Source: Flavobacterium psychrophilum (GTDB taxonomy: Bacteria; Bacteroidota; Bacteroidia; Flavobacteriales; Flavobacteriaceae). Taken from it: a stretch of DNA of 5,409 nt. The notes beneath the pieces are model-generated. The model had not been told where the DNA came from. It searched no databases and worked only from the letters and a program-made list of their open reading frames with translations. Made by a program: the position numbers and the translations under genes. Positions 1-5,409 of the stretch are shown here, in pieces. Where the stretch lies: NCBI GenBank assembly GCA_945897545.1, contig CAMDGJ010000199.1, positions 1 to 5,409 on the forward strand, written 5' to 3'. Numbering within the stretch: position 1 is the stretch's first letter; every line of letters begins with the position of its first letter.

Positions 1-151
1 GTAACTCATTAACAATATCCCCACAAATGCAAGTATTTACTTTTAAAAGATACTCAATAATAGCTATCCTTGCAGGATGACCTAGTGCTTTGGCTAAAAC
101 TGCTAACTCGTTTTGTTGTTCTGTATAGAAATCTGTTTTTGTAGCCCCCAT
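1..151 (-). CDS. ArsR/SmtB-family metalloregulator (partial, N-terminal 50 codons)
   Basis: This is the start of a winged helix-turn-helix repressor of the ArsR/SmtB family. Such proteins sit on an operator and release it when they bind a metal or metalloid. The visible peptide begins [18 protein letters not shown], followed by [18 protein letters not shown] (about residues 19-36), the typical ArsR helix with its HPxR core, and then [12 protein letters not shown]. The two cysteines in TCIC occupy the place of the Cys-x-Cys pair in ELCVCDL of classical arsenite sensors, so As(III) or Sb(III) is a plausible inducer; this is inference. The ATG at 149-151 is the natural start, because the family begins about 20 residues before this helix. 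The recognition helix and C-terminus lie beyond the left edge, as would any arsenic-resistance genes it controls. A candidate operator and promoters lie just upstream. Family assignment is secure; the ligand is not. Confidence 0.9.
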   Translation of the reverse strand, partial: MGATKTDFYTEQQNELAVLAKALGHPARIAIIEYLLKVNTCICGDIVNEL

Positions 152-163
152 AGTAATATATTT

Positions 164-183
164 ATATTGCAATATTACGATAT
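164..183. promoter_or_regulatory. Candidate ArsR operator (imperfect 20-bp palindrome)
   Basis: The sequence reads ATATTGC-AATATT-ACGATAT. It equals its own reverse complement at 16 of 20 positions, giving ATATyGyAATATTrCrATAT around a central AATATT. A perfect 12-bp palindrome, ATATTGCAATAT, spans 164-175. It lies 12 bases upstream of the start of the ArsR-family gene. ArsR dimers typically bind A/T-rich inverted repeats in their own promoter, so autoregulation is the natural reading. The palindrome is seen directly; the binding is inferred. Chance palindromes are commoner in such A/T-rich DNA, which limits confidence. Confidence 0.55.
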
Positions 184-211
184 AATATAAGAACAAAAAA
201 ATGATTATCAA
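170..211 (-). promoter_or_regulatory. Candidate proximal promoter(s) of the arsR-like gene
   Basis: Two overlapping arrangements of the Bacteroidota promoter can be read on the minus strand. One is TTG (211-209), 19 bases, then TATATTAT (189-182), with ideal spacing but a poor -7 box. The other is TTG (196-194), 16 bases, then TAATATTG (177-170), with a good -7 box (5 of 6 fixed positions) but short spacing. In both, the -7 box or start site falls on the 164-183 palindrome, so a bound repressor would block transcription. The A/T bias makes such matches easy to find, and I cannot choose between them. Confidence 0.35.
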
Positions 212-246
212 AAAAAATTTTAAAGTATCATAGAAAAACTCATTTG

Positions 247-277
247 CGAAAGTAAATGAACTTTTTTCAATAGCAAA
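247..277 (-). promoter_or_regulatory. Candidate distal minus-strand promoter (TTTG-N19-TACTTTCG)
   Basis: On the minus strand, TTTG (277-274) is followed after exactly 19 bases by TACTTTCG (254-247). This fits the Bacteroidota consensus TTTG-N19-TAnnTTTG with one mismatch in the -7 box. Transcription would start near 240 and give arsR a leader of about 90 bases that includes the 164-183 palindrome. Spacing and both boxes are better than in the proximal candidates. The palindrome would then act as a roadblock rather than by covering the promoter. It may also be a second promoter. Confidence 0.45.
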
Positions 278-307
278 AATCAAAGTTTTCAGCGACCTTT
301 TAGCTCT

Positions 308-315
308 TATCTTTG
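308..315 (+). promoter_or_regulatory. Candidate -7 box for lpxD (TATCTTTG)
   Basis: TATCTTTG matches the Bacteroidota -7 consensus TAnnTTTG perfectly on the plus strand. The expected -33 position (about 285-289) holds only GTTTT, so the upstream element is weak. If used, transcription would begin near 322 and give lpxD a leader of about 150 bases. No better-spaced box pair occurs between 316 and 475. Confidence 0.3.
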
Positions 316-475
316 AATGAATACTAAAACAGCAAATATAACTTGTTCGAAAGATTAATCAATTGCCTCTCATAGAATATCCATTTAAATGTCTAATAAA
401 CTTTGTTCTTTATAATTGATTAGGAATTTCATCGCAAATTCATTTTATTTGATGAATATTCCAAATCTAAAATTA

Positions 476-1474
476 ATGAAATCTTATTCCATTCAAGAAA
501 TAAACGAAGTCCTAAAAGGCACTATTGTTGGCGATACTTCCGTGCAAATTACTGCTCCAGAACAATTAGAATTGGCCAGTGCTTCCGAAATTTCTTTTAT
601 TGGAAACAAAAAATACGAAAAGTTTTGGGAAACTTCCAAAGCTTGTGCTGCAGTGGTCAACGAAGACATTTCAATTGAACCGGGAGAAAATAAGGCTTTC
701 ATCAAAGTAAAAAATGCTGATTTGGCAATGTCACAAGTCTTGGAACTTTTCGCTCCTCCTACTCCATTATTTAGCACTGACATTCATCCAACAGCTTTTG
801 TAGACAATACCGCCGTCATAGGAAAAGGAACCCGAATTGGCGCTGGTACTTATATCGGTCCAAAAGTACAACTTGGCGAAAACGTTACTATATATCCTAA
901 TGTAACCATACTCGACGAATGTACGATTGGAAAAAATACAATAATCTGGTCAGGTGCAGTTGTTAGAGAACGTTGTCACTTAGGTAACAATTGTATTATT
1001 CATCCTAACGCTACTATTGGAGCAGACGGATTTGGTTTTCGCCCTGACCCCGAAAGAGGTCTGGTAAAAATTCCGCAAATTGGGAATGTTGTTCTTGGTA
1101 ATAATGTCGAAATTGGTGCCAATACTTGCGTCGATAGAGGGAAATTCAGTTCGACGGTTTTAGGCGATGGCTGCAAGATTGATAATTTAATCCAAATTGG
1201 TCATAATAGTAAACTAGGAAGATTCTGTATTATGGCAGGACAAAGTGGTTTGGCTGGCTCGGTAACTCTTGGAAATGGTGTCCTCATTGGCGGAAGCGCT
1301 TCTATTACAGATCACGTTACCATTGGTGATGGATCAATTATAGGTGGAGGCTCAGGTGTAACAAAAGACGTTCCTGCTGGAGTTACTTTGTTAGGGTATC
1401 CAGCTATCGATGCTCGTGATGCCTTAAGGCAATGGGCGATTTTAAAGAGATTGGTTAAGGAATCGAAGAAATAA
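476..1474 (+). CDS. lpxD: UDP-3-O-acylglucosamine N-acyltransferase LpxD
   Basis: LpxD transfers a 3-hydroxyacyl chain from acyl-ACP to the 2-amino group of UDP-3-O-acyl-glucosamine, the third step of lipid A synthesis, in the cytoplasm as a homotrimer. The product is 332 residues (E. coli 341). The N-terminal uridine-binding domain (about 1-100) has F41 and Y47 at the spacing of the uracil-contacting pair known from Chlamydia LpxD. Residues about 105-300 form a left-handed beta-helix of hexapeptide repeats, including the LpxD signature IGADGFGF (181-188). The general-base histidine is H243 in QIGHN and the second histidine is H280 in TDHVTIG. They are 37 residues apart, as in E. coli (H239, H276). 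A basic helix closes the protein. The ATG at 476 is chosen because MKSYSIQEINEVLKG aligns with family N-termini; starts at 416 (TTG) or 452 (ATG) would add unsupported residues. No lpxC, fabZ or lpxA is adjacent, so this may be a stand-alone second copy. Confidence 0.92.
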   Translation: MKSYSIQEINEVLKGTIVGDTSVQITAPEQLELASASEISFIGNKKYEKFWETSKACAAVVNEDISIEPGENKAFIKVKNADLAMSQVLELFAPPTPLFSTDIHPTAFVDNTAVIGKGTRIGAGTYIGPKVQLGENVTIYPNVTILDECTIGKNTIIWSGAVVRERCHLGNNCIIHPNATIGADGFGFRPDPERGLVKIPQIGNVVLGNNVEIGANTCVDRGKFSSTVLGDGCKIDNLIQIGHNSKLGRFCIMAGQSGLAGSVTLGNGVLIGGSASITDHVTIGDGSIIGGGSGVTKDVPAGVTLLGYPAIDARDALRQWAILKRLVKESKK

Positions 1475-1499
1475 ATCAGCTTAGAATACAAAAAGGTTT

Positions 1500-1557
1500 A
1501 ACACAGATTTCACAGATTTGCACAGATTAATTTGTGTAAATCTGTGAAATCTGTGTT
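1500..1557. repeat. Long hairpin of CACAGATTT units, REP-like intergenic repeat and possible terminator
   Basis: The arms 1500-1526 and 1531-1557 pair over 27 positions around a TTAA loop. All pairs are Watson-Crick except two G-T positions (1520/1537 and 1525/1532), which would be G-U in RNA. The left arm is itself three near-tandem copies of CACAGATTT (from 1502, 1511 and 1521), so the right arm is three copies of AAATCTGTG. The plus side is followed by TGATTTTTT (1558-1566), giving it the form of a strong intrinsic terminator for lpxD, whose stop lies 25 bases upstream. From memory, CACAGATTT/AAATCTGTG hairpins are widespread between genes in Flavobacterium genomes, which would make this a dispersed REP-like element; one window cannot show that. 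Confidence 0.85.
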
Positions 1558-1574
1558 TGATTTTTTAATACGAA

Positions 1575-1603
1575 TTGTCTACTTGTTTCCTTTGATAATT
1601 TTA
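1575..1603 (+). promoter_or_regulatory. Candidate promoter of the acyl-CoA carboxylase beta gene
   Basis: TTG (1575-1577), 18 bases, then TAATTTTA (1596-1603) matches the Bacteroidota promoter pattern at five of six fixed -7 positions. Transcription would start near 1610 and leave a leader of about 50 bases before the ATG at 1663. It would exclude the alternative GTG start at 1609. A weaker alternative is TTTG at 1591-1594 with AATTTTCG at 1618-1625. The region lies just after the hairpin, which fits a separate transcription unit. Confidence 0.35.
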
Positions 1604-1662
1604 GGAACGTGTTAATGAATTTTCGTAAATTAGCCATCTCTTTAGATAAACACAATTTCATT

Positions 1663-3291
1663 ATGGACTTGAACTTCAATAAAAACGAAGACCACAATAA
1701 ACTCCTTCTTTCCAATTTGCGTCATAAATTTGCCAAAGTAAAACTAGGTGGAGGTGAAAAACGCATACAAAAATTACATTCCGAAGGTAAAATGACAGCA
1801 CGAGAACGTATTGATTATTTGCTTGACGCCAAAGGAAAGTGCATTGAAATTGGGGCTTTTGTAGGCGAAGGAATGTATGCGGAACACGGCGGTTGTCCAT
1901 CGGGTGGTGTTATCGTTAAAATTGGATACATCAAAGGAAAACAATGTATTGTTGTTGCCAATGATGCGACGGTAAAAGCAGGAGCTTGGTTCCCGATCAC
2001 GGCGAAAAAAAATCTGAGAGCACAAGAAATCGCGATGGAGAATAAATTACCTATTATTTATTTGGTTGATTCTGCTGGCGTTTATTTGCCATTGCAAGAC
2101 GAAATTTTCCCAGACAAAGAACACTTTGGACGCATATTCAGAAATAATGCCTTGATGAGTAGTATGGGAATTACCCAAATTTCGGCTGTGATGGGAAGTT
2201 GTGTTGCCGGTGGCGCTTATCTACCCATAATGAGCGACGAAGCTTTGATTGTGGACAAAACGGGAAGCATTTTCTTGGCGGGAAGTTATTTGGTTAAGGC
2301 TGCCATTGGCGAAAGCATTGACAACGAAACGCTTGGCGGAGCAATGACACATTGCGAAATTTCAGGAGTTACCGATTATAAAGCCAAAGATGACAAGGAT
2401 GCTTTAGACAAAATAAAAAATATTGTTGATAAAATAGGCGATTATGACAAGGCTGGTTTTAATAGAATTAAAGCTTTGAAACCTGCCTTGGAAGAAAAAA
2501 GTCTTTACGGTATTTTGCCAAAAGCTCGAAATGAACAATACGATATGATAGAAATCATCAGCAGAATAGTGGATAACTCCGAGTTTGAAGCCTACAAAGA
2601 TGGTTATGGACAAACCATAATTACAGGTTATGCCAGAATCGACGGTTGGGCAGTGGGAATTGTTGCCAATCAGCGTAAAGTAGTCAAAACAAAAACAGGA
2701 GAGATGCAATTTGGTGGAGTTATTTATTCCGATTCTGCCGATAAAGCCACTCGTTTTATTGCCAATTGCAACCAGAAAAAAATCCCGTTAGTTTTCTTGC
2801 AAGATGTTACAGGATTTATGGTAGGTTCTAAATCAGAGCAAGGTGGAATTATAAAAGACGGCGCTAAAATGGTAAATGCAGTTTCAAATTCTGTTGTGCC
2901 TAAATTCACCATAATTATAGGAAATTCGTATGGCGCAGGAAATTATGCAATGTGCGGAAAAGCATACGACCCAAGATTAATCGTAGCCTGGCCAAGTGCA
3001 GAACTTGCCGTTATGGGTGGAACTCAAGCTGCAAAAGTATTAGCACAAATCGAAGCTTCTTCGCTCAAAGCAAAAGGAGAAATTGTGGATGAAGACAAAG
3101 AAAAGGAATTATTCGACAAAATAAAAGCGCGTTATGATGAGCAGACTTCTCCTTATTATGCAGCTTCCCGACTTTGGACAGATGCCATTATTGATCCTTT
3201 AGATACCAGGACCTGGATTTCTATGGGAATTGAAGCTGCAAACCACTCACCTATCGAAAAAAAATTTAATCTAGGCGTTATTCAGGTATAA
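1663..3291 (+). CDS. Acyl-CoA carboxylase carboxyltransferase (beta) subunit, methylcrotonyl-CoA carboxylase type
   Basis: This is the carboxyltransferase subunit of a biotin-dependent acyl-CoA carboxylase. It moves the carboxyl group from carboxybiotin to an acyl-CoA in the cytoplasm, with a separate biotin carboxylase/BCCP subunit. The product is 542 residues with two crotonase-like halves. Key parts are GKMTARERIDYLLD (42-55), the first oxyanion region GSCVAGGAY (178-186), FLQDVTGFMVG (378-388) and the second oxyanion region GNSYGAGNYAMCG (420-432), then WPSAELAVMGGTQAAKVL and the C-terminal PIEKKFNLGVIQV. GAGNYxMCGxAY and VMGGxQAAxVL resemble human MCCC2 rather than PCCB, whose matching segment reads KAYGGAYDVM, so methylcrotonyl-CoA (leucine breakdown) is the likeliest substrate, though a related acyl-CoA cannot be excluded. 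The ATG at 1663 is preferred because MDLNFNKNEDHNKLL fits the family. GTG 1609 and ATG 1615 would add 16-18 unsupported residues. No biotin carboxylase gene is in the window. Confidence 0.9.
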   Translation: MDLNFNKNEDHNKLLLSNLRHKFAKVKLGGGEKRIQKLHSEGKMTARERIDYLLDAKGKCIEIGAFVGEGMYAEHGGCPSGGVIVKIGYIKGKQCIVVANDATVKAGAWFPITAKKNLRAQEIAMENKLPIIYLVDSAGVYLPLQDEIFPDKEHFGRIFRNNALMSSMGITQISAVMGSCVAGGAYLPIMSDEALIVDKTGSIFLAGSYLVKAAIGESIDNETLGGAMTHCEISGVTDYKAKDDKDALDKIKNIVDKIGDYDKAGFNRIKALKPALEEKSLYGILPKARNEQYDMIEIISRIVDNSEFEAYKDGYGQTIITGYARIDGWAVGIVANQRKVVKTKTGEMQFGGVIYSDSADKATRFIANCNQKKIPLVFLQDVTGFMVGSKSEQGGIIKDGAKMVNAVSNSVVPKFTIIIGNSYGAGNYAMCGKAYDPRLIVAWPSAELAVMGGTQAAKVLAQIEASSLKAKGEIVDEDKEKELFDKIKARYDEQTSPYYAASRLWTDAIIDPLDTRTWISMGIEAANHSPIEKKFNLGVIQV

Positions 3292-3332
3292 AAAATTCAC
3301 ATAATATATATGCTTTTCATAGTATTATTTAC

Positions 3333-3362
3333 TTGAAATCAGTAACTTAGTACTTAATTTTA
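3333..3362 (+). promoter_or_regulatory. Candidate promoter of the DoxX-family gene
   Basis: TTG (3333-3335) is followed after exactly 19 bases by TAATTTTA (3355-3362), which matches TAnnTTTG except for the last base. Transcription would begin near 3369, leaving only about six bases before the ATG at 3375, an unusually short leader. Otherwise the gene would be read through from the carboxylase gene 83 bases upstream. The A/T-rich setting makes chance matches likely. Confidence 0.35.
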
Positions 3363-3374
3363 AACTGAAACACG

Positions 3375-3806
3375 ATGAACAATGTGAAATTTTTGAATAA
3401 ATGGGCGAATGCACACACTCATTATTCAGTAGATTTAGTTCGAGTTGTTGTTGGTGTATTTTTATTTATTAAAGGAATTTCTTTTATAACTAATACCCAA
3501 TATTTAGAAAATTTATTAGCTCCAATTGAGGCGATCGATAGTGGATTTTTTGGCATGTTTCTCGTTCATTATATTGCTTCCGCACATTTTCTTGGAGGCA
3601 TTTTAATCGTGTTTGGATTACTCACTAGATGGGCAATTATTACTCAGCTTCCTATTTTGATTGGTGCTATAGTTGTAAACTTTATGGGTGAAATGCATTC
3701 TCAAAATTTATTTCTATCCTTACTCATACTTATTATCAGTCTTTTTTTCTTGGTTTATGGAAGCGGAAAACATTCAGCTGATTACTATTTTAAGATGCAA
3801 GAATAA
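3375..3806 (+). CDS. DoxX-family four-helix integral membrane protein
   Basis: A 143-residue protein of the DoxX family, whose members are small inner-membrane proteins, some tied to quinone or thiol redox chemistry. I assign no specific reaction. Four hydrophobic segments are visible at about residues 19-39 (LVRVVVGVFLFIKGISFI), 58-82, 86-104 and 110-130. GLLTRWA (81-87) between helices 2 and 3 is the most family-like motif, and the length is normal. An Arg in helix 1 (R23) and His residues near the second helix (H65, H71) are polar residues inside or beside the membrane. There is no CxxC pair, which argues against a simple thiol-redox role. The ATG at 3375 is the only good start, and no Shine-Dalgarno is present. 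It lies 83 bases after the carboxylase gene and converges on menE across a shared terminator. The gene is real; its function is unknown. Confidence 0.8.
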   Translation: MNNVKFLNKWANAHTHYSVDLVRVVVGVFLFIKGISFITNTQYLENLLAPIEAIDSGFFGMFLVHYIASAHFLGGILIVFGLLTRWAIITQLPILIGAIVVNFMGEMHSQNLFLSLLILIISLFFLVYGSGKHSADYYFKMQE

Positions 3807-3815
3807 TTTGAAAAT

Positions 3816-3850
3816 AAAAAAAGAGAGAATTGAATATTCTCTCTTTTTTT
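3816..3850. terminator. Bidirectional intrinsic terminator between doxX-like gene and menE
   Basis: A perfect 15-bp stem pairs 3816-3830 with 3836-3850 around a five-base loop, TGAAT. The core is AGAGAGAAT/ATTCTCTCT, flanked by an A run on the left and a T run on the right, so either strand gives a hairpin followed by a U tract. It lies between two convergent stop codons (3806 on plus, 3870 on minus) and can end both transcripts. Confidence 0.9.
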
Positions 3851-3869
3851 TATAATTTTCTCGTTCAAG

Positions 3870-4931
3870 TTATAATCCCATTAAATCTATACTTTCTTTT
3901 CGCATAATCTTTCCTGTTGCAGTATCTTTAAACTTTGGAATAAAAATAATTTCTTTAGGTTTTTCATATTTGTCCAAAATACTAAAAATAGATTCTTCTA
4001 AATCAAAAAATTCCCCTTCAATATAAAGGACTGCTTTTTCGCCAAGAATTTCGTCTAATTGACCATAAATAAAATAACGTCTTGGTATTAAGGTAGACAA
4101 TTTGTCTTCAATTTGTTCTGGCATTAATTTAATTCCACCGCTATTGATAACATTATCGATTCTGCCTGCCCATATAAATTCAGTGTCAGAAATTAAATGA
4201 ACGAGATCGTTTGTCACGATTTCATTCTTACTTATATTTTTAGCTGTAATGACTAAACATTGTCTTTCGTCATTAGAAACTGTAACATTTGGCAATGTCG
4301 TAAAGGCTTTCTCTCCTACTTTCTTTGCGGCAATGTGGGTAATTGTCTCCGTCATACCATAAGTTTCATAAATTTCCATTGGTAATTTTACCAATTCTAG
4401 TTCTAAGGCTTTATGCACTTTTACACCTCCAATTATTAATTTCTTTATTTTGCCGGCTTTCAGTTTTTTTAATGAATTTTTAGCTTGTACAGGAACCATT
4501 GCACAAAAATCAAATTCTTCATGGATATTTTTTAATGGATCCGAGTTAGGCTCAACAAATTTCATATCTAATCCCAAAATAAAAGAACGAACAAACATCA
4601 TTTTTCCGGCTACATAATTTGTTGGCAGACAATGCAGCATTGTATCTCCGGGTTTTAAATTAAAGAAATCACCTGTTGCTAATGCAGAGTCAAGCATTGC
4701 TTGTTTTTCAATTTTAATTACCTTGGGGGTTCCGGTAGTTCCAGAAGTGCTCAATTCGATATAGGATTTATCGTCAAACCAATCCAACAAAAAATTTCCT
4801 ATATGTCGTTCAAAAGGTTCTCCTTCTTTAACGAAACAATAGGCAACATAAAACATTTCATCAAAAGTAATATGATGCCCATTCAATTTAAAGCGATTGT
4901 GTATATTTTTGTATGTTATTTTGCTCATCAT
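3870..4931 (-). CDS. menE: o-Succinylbenzoate-CoA ligase MenE (acyl-adenylate-forming enzyme)
   Basis: MenE activates o-succinylbenzoate with ATP and joins it to CoA, giving the substrate of MenB in menaquinone synthesis, in the cytoplasm. The 353-residue product has the ANL-superfamily motifs in order: phosphate loop STSGTTGTPKV (61-71), the aromatic/adenine-binding motif YETYGMTET (188-196), the hinge region with conserved Asp GRIDNVINSGGIKL (256-269), and a C-terminal TGKIMRKES (339-347) with the adenylation lysine K341. It is about 100 residues shorter than E. coli MenE, mainly in the N-terminal domain before the phosphate loop (about 60 residues here). As far as I recall, this short form is usual in Bacteroidota, so it is not a truncation. 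Two ATGs are adjacent (4931 and 4928) and either could be used. It lies 20 bases downstream of the CPBP gene on the same strand, probably in one transcript. Other menaquinone genes would be expected off the right edge. A different small acyl-CoA ligase is the main alternative. Confidence 0.85.
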   Translation of the reverse strand: MMSKITYKNIHNRFKLNGHHITFDEMFYVAYCFVKEGEPFERHIGNFLLDWFDDKSYIELSTSGTTGTPKVIKIEKQAMLDSALATGDFFNLKPGDTMLHCLPTNYVAGKMMFVRSFILGLDMKFVEPNSDPLKNIHEEFDFCAMVPVQAKNSLKKLKAGKIKKLIIGGVKVHKALELELVKLPMEIYETYGMTETITHIAAKKVGEKAFTTLPNVTVSNDERQCLVITAKNISKNEIVTNDLVHLISDTEFIWAGRIDNVINSGGIKLMPEQIEDKLSTLIPRRYFIYGQLDEILGEKAVLYIEGEFFDLEESIFSILDKYEKPKEIIFIPKFKDTATGKIMRKESIDLMGL

Positions 4932-4951
4932 AATTGTTTTGTTTAAATAAT

Positions 4952-5409
4952 TTATAGAATTGGCTTTTGAATTTTGCCCGTTAGTTTAGCCTTCCAATGT
5001 TTCCAATTATATCGTTTTGCAAATATAAATAAGATAATCGGATACACAATTGCAATAGAAACTAACATTTCAATCAGAAGATCATTGGGCTCTTCAACTC
5101 CAGAATATTTGAAAATAGCATCTGTTTTTAATGCCGCAAAATCAGTTGTGATTAATAATGCAGCCATTAGATTATTTCCTAAATGAAATCCTAATGCCAA
5201 TTCCAGACTTTCATCCATTAATGTCATTATACCAAGAAAAAAACCTGTTCCAATATAAAACACCATAACGCCATATCCCATACTAGCAACCTCAGGATTC
5301 GCGCTGTGAAAAATACCAAACATAATTGATGTAATTACTAAAGGAAACCATCGATTCTTAGCTATAATTCCTATTTGTTGCATCAAATATCCGCGGAATA
5401 AATATTCTT
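4952..5409 (-). CDS. CPBP-family intramembrane protease (partial, C-terminal part)
   Basis: This is the C-terminal 151 codons of a CPBP (CaaX protease and bacteriocin-processing, Abi) membrane protein. The reading frame stays open to the right edge, so the N-terminus is missing; a TTG or ATG near 5381-5386 is internal, not a start. All three family motifs are visible. EYLFRG at the edge is the end of EExxxR, with the first Glu codon cut by the window (only its last two bases, AA, are seen). FxxxH is FGIFH, about 30 residues in, and HxxxN is HLGNN about 41 residues further. These residues form the active site of the Rce1-like glutamate intramembrane peptidases. About four hydrophobic helices are present, ending in a basic tail (KRYNWKHWKAK). 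Substrate is unknown. It lies directly upstream of menE with 20 bases between, suggesting co-transcription, though no functional link is evident. Confidence 0.88.
   Translation of the reverse strand, partial: EYLFRGYLMQQIGIIAKNRWFPLVITSIMFGIFHSANPEVASMGYGVMVFYIGTGFFLGIMTLMDESLELALGFHLGNNLMAALLITTDFAALKTDAIFKYSGVEEPNDLLIEMLVSIAIVYPIILFIFAKRYNWKHWKAKLTGKIQKPIL

Larger units (their letters stand above)
152..475. other. Non-coding divergent intergenic region between arsR-like gene and lpxD
   Basis: These 324 bases separate two genes transcribed away from each other. They are very A/T-rich near arsR and hold no gene I can support. The arsR-proximal part (164-211) has a near-palindrome and promoter-like boxes on the minus strand. 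The middle has a Bacteroidota-type promoter on the minus strand (247-277) and a perfect TAnnTTTG box on the plus strand (308-315). The last 60 bases (416-475) are open in the lpxD frame from a TTG codon, but they encode a peptide unlike the family's N-terminus and are best treated as leader. I see no riboswitch or small RNA in 320-475. Confidence 0.7.

Noticed and set aside
416..475. In-frame upstream extension of lpxD from TTG 416 or ATG 452
   Set aside because: The added peptide (MIRNFIANSFYLMNIPNLKL) does not resemble LpxD N-termini, while MKSYSIQEINEVL from 476 does. I treat it as untranslated leader.
493..783. Minus-strand open frame inside lpxD
   Set aside because: It lies opposite the conserved N-terminal domain of LpxD and encodes nothing recognisable.
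1500..1557. CRISPR-like or simple tandem array reading of the CACAGATTT copies
   Set aside because: The copies are 9 bases long with no spacers and form one hairpin, so it is neither a CRISPR array nor a microsatellite.
1609..1662. In-frame extension of the carboxylase gene from GTG 1609 or ATG 1615
   Set aside because: The family begins at about MDLNFNKNE, the extension is not family-like, and a candidate transcription start near 1610 would fall inside it.
1676..2912. Several minus-strand open frames inside the carboxylase gene (for example 1774-2025 and 2404-2709)
   Set aside because: They are antisense to a strongly conserved coding sequence, show no recognisable domains, and are expected shadows.
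3303..3329. A/T-rich imperfect hairpin after the carboxylase gene
   Set aside because: Pairing needs bulges and there is no T tract after it, so I do not call it a terminator.
4701..5186. Plus-strand open frames across menE and the CPBP gene (4701-4946, 4974-5186)
   Set aside because: They are antisense to well-supported genes, with no family-like motifs.

Overview
The window looks like ordinary chromosome from a member of the Bacteroidota, most likely a Flavobacterium-type organism. The signs are low GC, intergenic DNA that is almost all A/T, a lack of Shine-Dalgarno sequences, candidate promoters of the Bacteroidota form (TTG, about 19 bases, TAnnTTTG), and proteins resembling flavobacterial families (a short MenE and a methylcrotonyl-CoA-carboxylase-type beta subunit ending in NLGVIQV). 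No tRNA, rRNA, insertion sequence, CRISPR array or phage gene is visible.

Layout. Bases 1-151 (minus) hold the first 50 codons of an ArsR-family metalloregulator with a Cys-x-Cys motif; its C-terminal part lies off the left edge. Bases 152-475 contain no gene. This stretch carries a near-palindromic candidate ArsR operator 12 bases upstream of the arsR start, candidate minus-strand promoters, and one plus-strand -7 box pointing at the next gene. Bases 476-1474 (plus) encode LpxD, a lipid A biosynthesis acyltransferase with both expected histidines. A 58-base near-perfect hairpin built from CACAGATTT units follows (1500-1557). Bases 1663-3291 (plus) encode the carboxyltransferase (beta) subunit of a biotin-dependent acyl-CoA carboxylase. 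Bases 3375-3806 (plus) encode a small four-helix DoxX-family membrane protein. A bidirectional terminator (3816-3850) separates it from the convergent minus-strand pair: menE (o-succinylbenzoate-CoA ligase, 3870-4931) and, 20 bases upstream of it, a CPBP-family intramembrane protease cut by the right edge (4952-5409).

How the genes relate. The window is a series of mostly independent transcription units: metal sensing, outer-membrane lipid A, acyl-CoA (leucine or related) catabolism, a DoxX membrane protein, and menaquinone synthesis. Only CPBP-menE looks like an operon. I found no convincing undescribed multi-gene system. The items most worth a second look are the CACAGATTT hairpin, the arsR operator region, and the lpxD and carboxylase genes standing apart from their usual partners.
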